Below are positions 55,386 to 63,303 of a stretch of 64,000 nucleotides of DNA, piece by piece. Under the pieces are notes generated by a model, which was not told the origin of the DNA, did no database searches, and was given only the letters and a program-made list of their open reading frames with translations. Within the stretch, counting starts at the first letter, position 1, and every line of letters begins with the position of its first letter. The stretch covers positions 62,001 through 126,000 of the forward strand of contig JAIRBC010000014.1 of NCBI GenBank assembly GCA_022008415.1, read 5' to 3'. Both the position numbers and the translations under genes were made by a program. Origin of the DNA: Cerina litoralis (lineage in GTDB: Bacteria > Bacteroidota > Bacteroidia > Flavobacteriales > Flavobacteriaceae).

Positions 55386-55413
55386 ACGAGCGTGACGCTC
55401 GCGCTAGCGGGGG
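55386..55413 (+). repeat. REP-like hairpin 4
   Basis: ACGAGCGTGACGCTCGCGCT then AGCGGGGG, identical in the stem to copy 2. It separates the 190-residue gene from the lipoprotein gene pair. Confidence 0.8.
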
Positions 55414-55534
55414 AACCAATAGGTTCATAATAAATGTTGTGTTTTAAGGCGGCTTTTAAAATCAATTCGGATTTTTACAGAGCAACGTTTACGTATCCTG
55501 TGTTTATACGAGTCCTTAACGGGATGAAGAATAA

Positions 55535-56158
55535 CTAATCTGCACGCCATATAGTCCCAGAACAATAAAATTTCCATTTTTCATCCCCAACCCGTTTTTT
55601 GAAAAATTTTGCTGTCAATACATTTTGGCCTTCTTCAAACAAAAGAGCAATTGTATTATCACCATTAAACAAGGGGAACGATATTTTCACACTTTTTTTA
55701 TCCTTAGTGACTTTTAATCTATTTAAGCTTTGTTGGTCCCATTTCATTTTTCGGTTTGCCATACTTGCCATAATATTTAAATCCTTCTTGCCAAGAAAAT
55801 CGCGTACCTTAGGCGTCAAGTCTATTCTTCCGATTGAGTCTATCAAGTTACTTTTTCTAGTATCAGAAATTTCACTTAGGGCGTTTATAGAATCTATCTT
55901 TTTGTATCCTATTTCACGATAATTCCTGCCAACCCCGTCGATAACCAATAAATCATCTATTTCGGCAATATATGTGGAATCGTATTGGCGACTTGTAAAA
56001 GCTTTAAAGTAAATAGTGTCATTATTCCCTGTGTATCCCTCATTGATTACCTTATAACCTATTTCGTTCATATAGTTTAAGTTGGGTTTTTGTGCCTTGC
56101 AGCCTAAAAGGCTTAAAAGGACTAGAAAGGATAAAAAAATAATGTTTGGATATCTCAT
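55535..56158 (-). CDS. Hypothetical lipoprotein coupled to zincin lipoprotein
   Basis: 207 residues with lipoprotein signal (LSLLGCKAQ, Cys20). Mixed alpha/beta mature part (KAFTSRQYDSTYIAEIDDLL; VKISFPLFNGDNTIALLFE; WKFYCSGTIWRAD). Its start overlaps the stop of the upstream gene by 4 nt (ATGA), so the two are translationally coupled. Position directly behind a candidate metallopeptidase lipoprotein suggests it could bind or neutralise it. No family recognised. Confidence 0.75.
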   Translation of the reverse strand: MRYPNIIFLSFLVLLSLLGCKAQKPNLNYMNEIGYKVINEGYTGNNDTIYFKAFTSRQYDSTYIAEIDDLLVIDGVGRNYREIGYKKIDSINALSEISDTRKSNLIDSIGRIDLTPKVRDFLGKKDLNIMASMANRKMKWDQQSLNRLKVTKDKKSVKISFPLFNGDNTIALLFEEGQNVLTAKFFKKRVGDEKWKFYCSGTIWRAD

Positions 56159-57627
56159 AATGATTTACATTTTATCCCTAAGGCATTAGATGTTGCCTTA
56201 GTATTAGCATTTCCTTCAGCTATATTGACATTCTTTATTTTAGTTTTTGTAGAATCCGCTAACTTTCTATAAGCTTCGGTATTCAACATTTCACCAGACC
56301 AGGCTAAATTATTATAATATTCCTTATCCCTACTATGATAGTCCCAAGAGGCCAAGGAATATCCAATCGCTTCAACGTATTCGGTCATAAACACATGGTC
56401 CGCAGTATTTCTATTTCCATAAGTGGAATTATATTCGCTTAACAATTTTGCTGAATCACTGAGAAAATGTTCTTGAGATACATACCCTAAAAATGCATGC
56501 ATTGATTCATGAATTAAAGTTCTAGCTATTACTAATTGAGTTCCATTTTCAACAAATTCTTCATCCAATGTTACTATAAAATAAAACTCCCCATTTCTAT
56601 TAGATTCAATTTCGGTATATGCATTCTTGTTTGTTCCGGCCTCTCCAATTTTAAAAGTCAAATGGTAATTTTTGGATTTTTTGAACAAATCCAAAATGGT
56701 CTGCGAAAGGTGACTTGTCCCCGTAAGCTGTGAAATATCCGGCACAGTTGCATTGTGCAGGTCTTTTTCTTGTAATTTTCTAATTATTTCCTTAACACAC
56801 GGGGTAACCGATTTATCCAAAATTATCTCTTTAGGATGGTTACTGGCATGTCCAGTACCTCCTGGGGCATGGGGCGCAGGGGCATCGATATGTTCATGGT
56901 AATTCTGAGCGGGCCTCGGTGCTCCTCCTATGTTAGAAGGCACCCAAACCTGGGTAAATACAGTTTTAACATAAGTAGAATTTGAATATTCCCACTTATT
57001 ACCTCTATTGTTATACCAATCCTTATAGATCCGTACGGGTTCATAAACAAAAAACCCTCCATCGCAATAGGGATCGTCGGGAAGGCAATCCTTAGGTGCC
57101 TTCCCCGCAAGTGATGATCCGCCTTCTACAGGGTCCTTGGATACAGCCTTAAGCACTCCTTGTTGATAACCTTCCAACATTTCAGTCCTTCCCTTTAAAT
57201 TGTAACAAATCACAGTGCCAGTAAAATCGGCCTTGTCACGGTATGATACGGATGCAAGTGATCCATTATCGTTGGACAAAAACCGTACCAACTTATATTC
57301 CAAGGGACTACCGTCCACTGCTTTAGAAACGACTACTGAATACTTCTGTGCCAAGGTCAAGCTTTGGCCCTCCAGGGGAGTACCGTTCCCTACTTGGGCA
57401 TCGAACTCGTACAACATGGTTCCGTCGACATCTGTAAATTCTACTGGGCTGGACCAATCCACAGCAAGGTATTCCCTTATTATAGGATCTTCGAACGCTT
57501 CCAGGGAAAATCCTTTTTGGTAAATACTTTCCGTTTTTTGGTATACGCCCGAAATATCATCGTCAAGACAACTTTGGAACAATAAAAACGTCGAAACCAA
57601 TAAATAGGTCAGAAAATATTTTTTCAT
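56155..57627 (-). CDS. Two-part lipoprotein with C-terminal zincin motif
   Basis: 490 residues. Lipobox FQSC (Cys20). Residues 21-240 form an N-terminal region of unknown family (SPVEFTDVDGTMLYEFDAQV, YCDGGFFVYEPVRIYKDWYN). A Pro/His/Gly-rich linker (about 244-265) leads to a C-terminal domain with a zinc metallopeptidase-like HESMH (373-377), followed by HVFMTEYVEAIGYSL (411-425), which may give the third ligand. Such conserved-head, linker, enzymatic-tail layout is usual for polymorphic surface toxins, but a secreted peptidase with a housekeeping role cannot be excluded. AT-rich compared with its flanks. Confidence 0.75.
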   Translation of the reverse strand: MKKYFLTYLLVSTFLLFQSCLDDDISGVYQKTESIYQKGFSLEAFEDPIIREYLAVDWSSPVEFTDVDGTMLYEFDAQVGNGTPLEGQSLTLAQKYSVVVSKAVDGSPLEYKLVRFLSNDNGSLASVSYRDKADFTGTVICYNLKGRTEMLEGYQQGVLKAVSKDPVEGGSSLAGKAPKDCLPDDPYCDGGFFVYEPVRIYKDWYNNRGNKWEYSNSTYVKTVFTQVWVPSNIGGAPRPAQNYHEHIDAPAPHAPGGTGHASNHPKEIILDKSVTPCVKEIIRKLQEKDLHNATVPDISQLTGTSHLSQTILDLFKKSKNYHLTFKIGEAGTNKNAYTEIESNRNGEFYFIVTLDEEFVENGTQLVIARTLIHESMHAFLGYVSQEHFLSDSAKLLSEYNSTYGNRNTADHVFMTEYVEAIGYSLASWDYHSRDKEYYNNLAWSGEMLNTEAYRKLADSTKTKIKNVNIAEGNANTKATSNALGIKCKSL

Positions 57628-57927
57628 AACAGTGAAGATGTGGGTTATTTCCTTACAATGTAGGAAATTTTACCCCCCACCCTCCAAATTATTGACACTC
57701 TTTTTCGACGAAATACTTAAGCATATATTTACAAGAAATTTAAGGATCCGTTTTTGAGACATTAAAAGCCGTTCTATGCCTATCGTAAATTACACACAAC
57801 ATGCAAGAGACTATTCAATAGAGATTAGTGGCTAAAAAAATAAACCCATAATTACATAAGCTTATAAACTTTTACACCTGTTCCATCCATAAAAAAATGT
57901 GATTCTACGATAAATCTATGAAAGAAC
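57628..57927. other. Gene-free stretch at right edge of island
   Basis: 300 bp, AT-rich, between the zincin lipoprotein and the menE stop codon. I see no gene, no strong hairpin and no REP copy. Confidence 0.4.
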
Positions 57928-59034
57928 CTATAAAGTGGCTACCGTCTCCCTCCGCATCACCTTCCCATTCCCGGTTTCCATAAATTTCGGAACTTGGATT
58001 ATTTCCTTCGGCACCTCAAATTTCTGAATTGTTTTGAGGGATTTTATTTTTGTAAGCAGGTTTTCTGAATCAACCTTTCCTTCGACCAATAAAACCAACT
58101 TTTGGCCCAACTTGTCATCGGGTATACCGCCCAAGAAAAATCGGCTACCGATTATCGGCATTAGCTTTGCCTCGATCTGTTCAGGCACCAACTTGACACC
58201 TCCAGAATTGATTATGTTGTCATAGCGCCCCAACCATTCAAATTCGGTATTGGAAAGTAGCTTTACAAAATCGTTGGTAACCACGGGCCCATCGGCAACG
58301 TTGGGAGCGTCGATGATCAAACAACCGCGATCGTCCGTTGAGAATTGGACATTGGGTAGGGCAACGAAGCTTCGGCCGAGTCCGGTAGCTGAGCGCCCGC
58401 CTGAAAGGGAACGGGCAGGGAGTCGAAGCCTCACCGCTACATGGGTTATCGTTTCCGTCATCCCATAGGTCTCAAAAATAGCCGCCATCCCATCTTGGGC
58501 TTGCGCTTGAACTTGAGCCTTCAATGTATGCGACATCGGCGCCCCCCCAATAATCAAAGTTTTAATCTGATGGAGGGCATCTAAGGAATTCTCCAATTGC
58601 AACGGCACCATGGCGACAAAATCGTAGCTTTTTGAATTTCCCGCCATAGGTTGGGAGGTCGGATTAACGGAATCCAGTTCCAATCCCAGCACTATGGCCC
58701 GGACCAGCATCATTTTGCCCGCGATATATTCCGTCGGCAGGCAAAGCAAGGCCCTTTCGCCCGCCTTCAGGTCAAAAAATTCCCCTGTGGCCAAAGCGGA
58801 ATTGACCATTTGGGCTTTTTTTAGGGAAATGGATTTTGGTTTGCCGGTAGACCCGGAGGTCTGTACTGTAATCGATGTATTCGAATCTAGCCAATCCGCC
58901 AGAAAATTACCGATGCTTTTTTCGTAATCTTCCCCTTCCTTGATAAGGTCGTAGGCCAATTGCCTTAATTTGGGATTGGAATAAGGGTGGCCATTAAACT
59001 TAAATCTGGGATGAATGTTAAGCACCTGTTCCAA
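57928..59034 (-). CDS. menE: o-Succinylbenzoate-CoA ligase MenE
   Basis: 368 residues. AMP-binding core: TVQTSGSTGKPKS (56-68), TYGMTETITH, DNIINSGGVKLVPEQIEAKL, and late KFMETGNGKV with the catalytic lysine. It activates o-succinylbenzoate in menaquinone synthesis. There is no ATG; TTG 59034 or GTG 59025 must serve, overlapping the CPBP gene by up to 17 nt. Residues 202-222 (LRLPARSLSGGRSATGLGRS) are an extra segment encoded by a repeat-like insertion (58368-58432). A truncated copy lies at 54135-54441. Shorter than 450-residue enterobacterial MenE, as usual in this phylum. Confidence 0.92.
   Translation of the reverse strand: MEQVLNIHPRFKFNGHPYSNPKLRQLAYDLIKEGEDYEKSIGNFLADWLDSNTSITVQTSGSTGKPKSISLKKAQMVNSALATGEFFDLKAGERALLCLPTEYIAGKMMLVRAIVLGLELDSVNPTSQPMAGNSKSYDFVAMVPLQLENSLDALHQIKTLIIGGAPMSHTLKAQVQAQAQDGMAAIFETYGMTETITHVAVRLRLPARSLSGGRSATGLGRSFVALPNVQFSTDDRGCLIIDAPNVADGPVVTNDFVKLLSNTEFEWLGRYDNIINSGGVKLVPEQIEAKLMPIIGSRFFLGGIPDDKLGQKLVLLVEGKVDSENLLTKIKSLKTIQKFEVPKEIIQVPKFMETGNGKVMRRETVATL
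58368..58432. repeat. In-frame repeat insertion inside menE
   Basis: Nested inverted repeat: GCTTCG ... GCCCG ... CGGGC ... CGAAGC, with CGAAGC also directly repeated at both edges. GC-rich, unlike the flanking codons, and encodes an Arg/Ser/Gly-rich segment not expected in MenE. Confidence 0.65.
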
Positions 59035-59959
59035 TTTCTTTTGTAGTAAGTTCGATAAAGGTTTCCTTGGACACCACTTTTCCGGTCAATCTTTCCTTCC
59101 AATTGTTCCATCCATATTTTTTGGAAAAAACGAACAGTAAAATAGGATAAATGACGAGTACGGGCACAAAAACATCCCATCCGAGTTCTGGTTGGGAAAC
59201 GTCCCTGTAAATGGAATCGGTCTGGAAGGCGGTCCAATCGGCCGTTACCAACAAGGCCCCGATCAAGTTATTGGCGGCGTGAAAGCCCAATGCGAGTTCC
59301 AGGCCTTCGTCCATCAGGGTCAATATTCCCAAAAAAAGACCGGTACCTATATAGTATACCATAATTCCATAGCCCAATTTCCCCACCTCTGGATTTCCTA
59401 AATGCATCGCCCCAAAAAAAACGGAGGTAACAAGTAGGGGAACCCATCTGTTTTTTACGGCCAAACCTATACCCTGCATCATATAGCCACGGAACATATA
59501 TTCCTCAAAACTGGTCTGCAAAGGAATCAACAAAACCCCAATAATCAGCAATATCACAAAAGGTATCGGTCTAAAATTGAACAAATAACTCTCTGGCGAA
59601 AGGGCAATATCGATACCGATAATGGCGATGGTCAGAAGTCCCCATAAGAAAAAGGCAAAGAATATACGTTGCCAATCCACCTTTTTTCGGGAAGTGGTCA
59701 AGGAGGTAATAGATTGCCCATGGATCAGTTTTACCCAGCCCCATACCACAAAAAGTCCGAATGCCAAAGGCGCCAACAATATAACCAGAACCGTGGACGA
59801 CCCCAGTTTTTGGATCAGATCTTGCATCATCACGTCTACACTTACGGGGGACAGTTGGGTAGAGATATAATTAAAAATACCCACGGCCAAAAGACCCAAC
59901 GGCAAAATTAAATACTTCCACATTCCCAAATTTCCCTTATACCCTTGTTCTATGTACAT
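59018..59959 (-). CDS. CPBP family intramembrane glutamic endopeptidase
   Basis: Start set at ATG 59959 (MYIEQGYKGNLGMWKYLILPL); 313 residues. About eight membrane helices. Motif 1 SFEEYMFRGYMMQG (EExxxR), motif 2 FFGAMHLGN (FxxxH) and motif 3 GFHAANNLIG (HxxxN) give the full CPBP/Rce1-like active site. Such proteases handle prenylated or membrane peptides; some protect against own bacteriocins. Lies between menC and menE in one transcript. Confidence 0.88.
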   Translation of the reverse strand: MYIEQGYKGNLGMWKYLILPLGLLAVGIFNYISTQLSPVSVDVMMQDLIQKLGSSTVLVILLAPLAFGLFVVWGWVKLIHGQSITSLTTSRKKVDWQRIFFAFFLWGLLTIAIIGIDIALSPESYLFNFRPIPFVILLIIGVLLIPLQTSFEEYMFRGYMMQGIGLAVKNRWVPLLVTSVFFGAMHLGNPEVGKLGYGIMVYYIGTGLFLGILTLMDEGLELALGFHAANNLIGALLVTADWTAFQTDSIYRDVSQPELGWDVFVPVLVIYPILLFVFSKKYGWNNWKERLTGKVVSKETFIELTTKEIGTGA

Positions 59960-60010
59960 ATTTTTTATTTTGAAGTGGTTTAAACTTTTTCTTTTGCCTG
60001 CAAATATCAC

Positions 60011-60117
60011 ATTCCCGCCCGTACCGGATCGGGCGGGTTGCACTGTAATTTTCCCATTTTTGACCCCCATAGTCTTGCCATGCTATTAAAAAATGGCTTC
60101 ATTCTGGGACAAAAAAT
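60011..60117. repeat. Dispersed hairpin element, copy B
   Basis: Hairpin CCCGCCCG-N8-CGGGCGGG (60014-60037) followed by TGCAC, TAATTTT, TTTTTGA, CCATGCTATTA and TTCAT blocks, in the same order as 29303-29400. It lies between the menC stop and the CPBP start. Confidence 0.45.
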
Positions 60118-60122
60118 TTAAA

Positions 60123-61166
60123 TCACTTTATTATTGAATCCAGTTTCCAATTCTTATTCTTTATATAAAACAACTTCCCGACTTGAACGGTGAGCGGGCT
60201 ATCAAAATTATTGGTGTACAGACCCCCCGTCCCCAACCCCTGGGGCATTTTATTATTTAAGGTATGGGTCCATTGTGCGATGGCATTTAATCCAATATTG
60301 CTCTCCAGCGCACTAGTGACCCACCAACCAATACGGTATTTCTTGGCCAGTGCGATCCACTCCTGGCTTCCTTGGAACCCGCCTACCAAACTGGGTTTTA
60401 AAATAATAAACTGCGGCATAATGGTTTGCAGCAAGGTTTCTTTTTCGGTTTCCCCAAAAATACCGATCAGCTCTTCATCCAAGGCTATTGGAATGGGCGT
60501 TTTTGCACAAAGGACCCTCATAGTCCATGGATTGCCTTGTTTAATAGGCTGCTCGATGGAATGGATATCGTAATCGGACAAGATGTTCAATTTTTCCAAT
60601 GCCCTGTTCGCCGCAAAGGCTCCGTTGGCATCGAGGCGTAGTTCAATTTTATTTTTGGAATATTTTTTTCTGATGGATGCCAAGATAGTCAGTTCCTTCA
60701 TAAAATCGAGTCCCCCGATCTTTAACTTGATACACCGAAATCCTTGTTCCAATTTCTCCTCTATTTGCGCTTGCATAAACGCCTCATCTCCCATCCAGAT
60801 AAGCCCGTTAATGGGGATGGGGGCAGAATTCCGTGTAAACCCTGAAGGATACAACAACATGGGCTCCTCGGATTTTAGGGATAAAAAAGCCTGTTCCATC
60901 CCGAACTGGATACTGGGAAAATTCATCAAATGGTTCCATAGTGCCTCTACCCCTAAGTGGATATTACTACAGACCCACTTTAGTTTTTCTTCGTATTGGG
61001 GCACGTCATCTACACTGAGTCCGCTCAACAGGCCACATTCCCCAATGCCATAACGTCCGTCTTCCTTCAAAATGAGGAACCAGGTTTCCTTGTGTGTCAT
61101 TACGTTTCGGCTGGTCCGGCTGGGTTGCCTAAAACGCAGTGTATATTTCTTATAGTTGGCTTGCAT
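60123..61166 (-). CDS. menC: o-Succinylbenzoate synthase MenC
   Basis: Start set at ATG 61166 (MQANYKKYTLRFRQPSRTSR) because a perfect -7 box lies at 61178-61185, 11 nt before it; longer forms would start upstream of the promoter. 347 residues. Enolase superfamily: KLKIGG with the catalytic lysine, LDANGAF, HSIEQPI, DEELIG, KPSLVGGF. Makes o-succinylbenzoate from SHCHC in menaquinone synthesis. First gene of menC, CPBP, menE. Confidence 0.93.
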   Translation of the reverse strand: MQANYKKYTLRFRQPSRTSRNVMTHKETWFLILKEDGRYGIGECGLLSGLSVDDVPQYEEKLKWVCSNIHLGVEALWNHLMNFPSIQFGMEQAFLSLKSEEPMLLYPSGFTRNSAPIPINGLIWMGDEAFMQAQIEEKLEQGFRCIKLKIGGLDFMKELTILASIRKKYSKNKIELRLDANGAFAANRALEKLNILSDYDIHSIEQPIKQGNPWTMRVLCAKTPIPIALDEELIGIFGETEKETLLQTIMPQFIILKPSLVGGFQGSQEWIALAKKYRIGWWVTSALESNIGLNAIAQWTHTLNNKMPQGLGTGGLYTNNFDSPLTVQVGKLFYIKNKNWKLDSIIK

Positions 61167-61177
61167 AGGATTGATGT

Positions 61178-61185
61178 CAAATTTA
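61178..61185 (-). promoter_or_regulatory. Promoter of menC
   Basis: TAAATTTG on the minus strand, exact -7 consensus; a TTG -33 element is 22 nt further upstream. It fixes the start of menC at 61166. Confidence 0.65.
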
Positions 61186-61389
61186 GCTATATTTTGCATC
61201 ATGGAAACAATAGTCCCAAAGAATCTAGAATCAAGACACAAGAATCAAGACTGTTTTCTTTACATAAAAAATAAGTTTCGTTTCTTTGTGCGTGTGTCCT
61301 GGAATCTTTGAAGAGGAGAATTACTTCGAGGCAGAGTCCCGTCCGAATAGCAAGGGTGGGCATAGAGGTATCAGAATCAAGACCGCTGC

Positions 61390-61515
61390 GCTACAAGAGT
61401 CAAGAAACGAGACCTTTTTGTCTTGGCTCTTGGTTCTAGCCTCTTGGTTCTTTGCATATCGTGATTATTTGGACGCTACCCCGAGGTAAAGCCACGAGGA
61501 ATTCTATTGATTAAA
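61390..61515. repeat. Dispersed intergenic repeat, copy 2
   Basis: About 126 bp matching 25934-26061 in the same orientation, with the core TTTTTGTCTTGG and CTCTTGGTTCTTTGCATATC. The right end touches the start of the SDR gene and may supply its ribosome-binding region (GAGGA). Confidence 0.75.
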
Positions 61516-61524
61516 TTTAAGTAC

Positions 61525-62319
61525 GTGAAAAGCATAAACGGTAAAGTTATTTGGATTACGGGTGCCTCCTCGGGCATTGGGGAGGCTTTGGCCTATGAAT
61601 TGGACAAAAAGAACTGTAAGCTGATTCTTTCCTCCAGAAAGGAAGAACTCTTGCAACAGGTAAAGAACAATTGTTCCCATCCCAAAAATGTACGCATATT
61701 GCCCCTAGACGTGACAAATTTTGAGGCCATGCCACAAAAAGGTCGGGAGGCCATCTCCTTTTTTGGCCATGTCGATGTCTTGATCAACAATGCGGGCATC
61801 AGTCAACGTTCCTTGATTATGGAAACCGATTTTGAGGTCTACCAAAAATTGATGGATGTGGATTATTTGGGCACCGTAGCGGTCACCAAGGCCATACTCC
61901 CCCATTTTGTAGAAAGAAAATCGGGGCATATTGCCACGGTTTCCAGCCTAATGGGCATGTTTTCATCACCTTACCGCTCTGGCTACTGTGGAGCCAAACA
62001 CGCGCTCCATGGCTTTTTTGACTCCCTAAGGATGGAACACGAAAAAGACGGTATCGCCGTGACGATGGTCCTGCCTGGGTTCATAGCCACCGATGTGGCC
62101 AAAAATGCCTTAAAAGGGGATGGCAGCGCCCAAAACAAGGACGATGACGCGACAAAGAACGGGATGCCCGTATCGGAATTGGCCCAAAAATTGATCAAGG
62201 CCATAGAAAAGAAAAAAATGGAGTCCTATATCGGCCGAAAGGAAATCCTGGCCATTTACATAAAACGTTTTTTTCCGAAACTGCTTCACAAAATTATATT
62301 GAAAAGCCAAGTGAGGTAG
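61525..62319 (+). CDS. SDR family NAD(P)-dependent oxidoreductase
   Basis: 264 residues from GTG 61525 (VKSINGKVIWITGASSGIGE); TTG 61507 is the alternative and has a GAGGA 9 nt before it. Nucleotide motif TGASSGIG, then NNAGIS, and the catalytic Ser (VSSLMGM) and Y-x-x-x-K (YCGAK). The C-terminal end is basic (FFPKLLHKIILKSQVR) and may touch the membrane, as in DHRS7-like enzymes. Substrate unknown. No ATG start exists. Confidence 0.88.
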   Translation: MKSINGKVIWITGASSGIGEALAYELDKKNCKLILSSRKEELLQQVKNNCSHPKNVRILPLDVTNFEAMPQKGREAISFFGHVDVLINNAGISQRSLIMETDFEVYQKLMDVDYLGTVAVTKAILPHFVERKSGHIATVSSLMGMFSSPYRSGYCGAKHALHGFFDSLRMEHEKDGIAVTMVLPGFIATDVAKNALKGDGSAQNKDDDATKNGMPVSELAQKLIKAIEKKKMESYIGRKEILAIYIKRFFPKLLHKIILKSQVR

Positions 62320-62325
62320 AGGGTT

Positions 62326-63006
62326 TCACACCTCCATGGATTCCCCAATTTCCAAAAGGTGCAATTTCTTACCTGCGGCCTTAAATTTCCCGATGGCTTC
62401 CCGATGGTCTACTTCGATATAGCCAAAGGTATCGTAGTGGCACCCCAAAACGGTATCGCATTCCACAAATTCCGAAGCCGTGATGGCATCGTCCACCCCC
62501 ATGGTAAAGTTGTCGCCTATAGGAAGGATGGCGAGATTCAGTTTGGCAGTCAATGGCACCAACTTCATATCCATGGTCAGGGCGGTATCACCGGCGATGT
62601 ACACGTTTTTTCCTTCGGACGACAAAATAAATCCCCCGGGCTGACCGCCGTAGGTGCCATCCCCAAAGGAAGATGTATGAACGGCGATTACGTATTTTAA
62701 TTTGCCAAAATCGAAATTCCAGTTGCCACCGTGGTTCATGGGATGCACCTGAAATCCTTTTGCTTCATAGTACATGGCAATCTCAAAATTGCTGACAATT
62801 ATAGCGTTGGAATTTTTGGCAATGGCCTCCACATCCAAGGTGTGATCGTTATGGGCATGGGTCAAGAGGATGTAATCGGGCTTTAATTCTCGGATGTCTA
62901 TTTTATCGGATGCCTTTTCGTTTCCCGAAATAAACGGGTCTACCAACAGGGATTTTCCATCGGTCTCTATCCAGAGTGTAGCGTGCCCAAAAAAGGTGAT
63001 TTTCAT
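62326..63006 (-). CDS. UPF0173 metal-dependent hydrolase (MBL fold)
   Basis: 226 residues, family length. Start MKITFFGHATLWIETDGKSLLVDPFIS, metal motif LLTHAHNDHTLD (HxHxDH), MNHGGNWNF, then AGDTALTMDM and GCHYDTFGY. UPF0173 proteins are cytoplasmic hydrolases of unknown substrate. Convergent with the SDR gene, 6 nt apart. A near-consensus -7 box (TATTTTCG) is at 63024-63031. Confidence 0.92.
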   Translation of the reverse strand: MKITFFGHATLWIETDGKSLLVDPFISGNEKASDKIDIRELKPDYILLTHAHNDHTLDVEAIAKNSNAIIVSNFEIAMYYEAKGFQVHPMNHGGNWNFDFGKLKYVIAVHTSSFGDGTYGGQPGGFILSSEGKNVYIAGDTALTMDMKLVPLTAKLNLAILPIGDNFTMGVDDAITASEFVECDTVLGCHYDTFGYIEVDHREAIGKFKAAGKKLHLLEIGESMEV

Positions 63007-63303
63007 GGTTGTTTGTAATTATTCGAAAATATGATTGCCAATTCTAAATTCTTGGCCCCGATAACCTTTATAGTCCTTAGAGTTATTAGGTTATTAGTGA
63101 GTTAATAAATGTAACCCGGCAACCGTAAAGTTAACAGAAAAAGTCCAAGGTTCAAAGTTGATAGTTTGTGGTAAACATAGGATTAATTCATCAACCCAGT
63201 AATCCAATAACCATTTGGAAGTTTATCACCTGTCCCAAACAGAATATGTTTTCGACCCTTGGAAGGTTAAATTGTAAGGGAATTAAGAGGCTCCGGCCCA
63301 AAT

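Noticed and set aside
59959-60070. Longer N-terminus for the CPBP protease
   Set aside because: The extension is encoded by the hairpin element at 60011-60117 and is not protein-like.
61166-61241. Longer start for MenC
   Set aside because: It would begin upstream of a perfect -7 box; homologous MenC proteins begin at the MQAN-type start.
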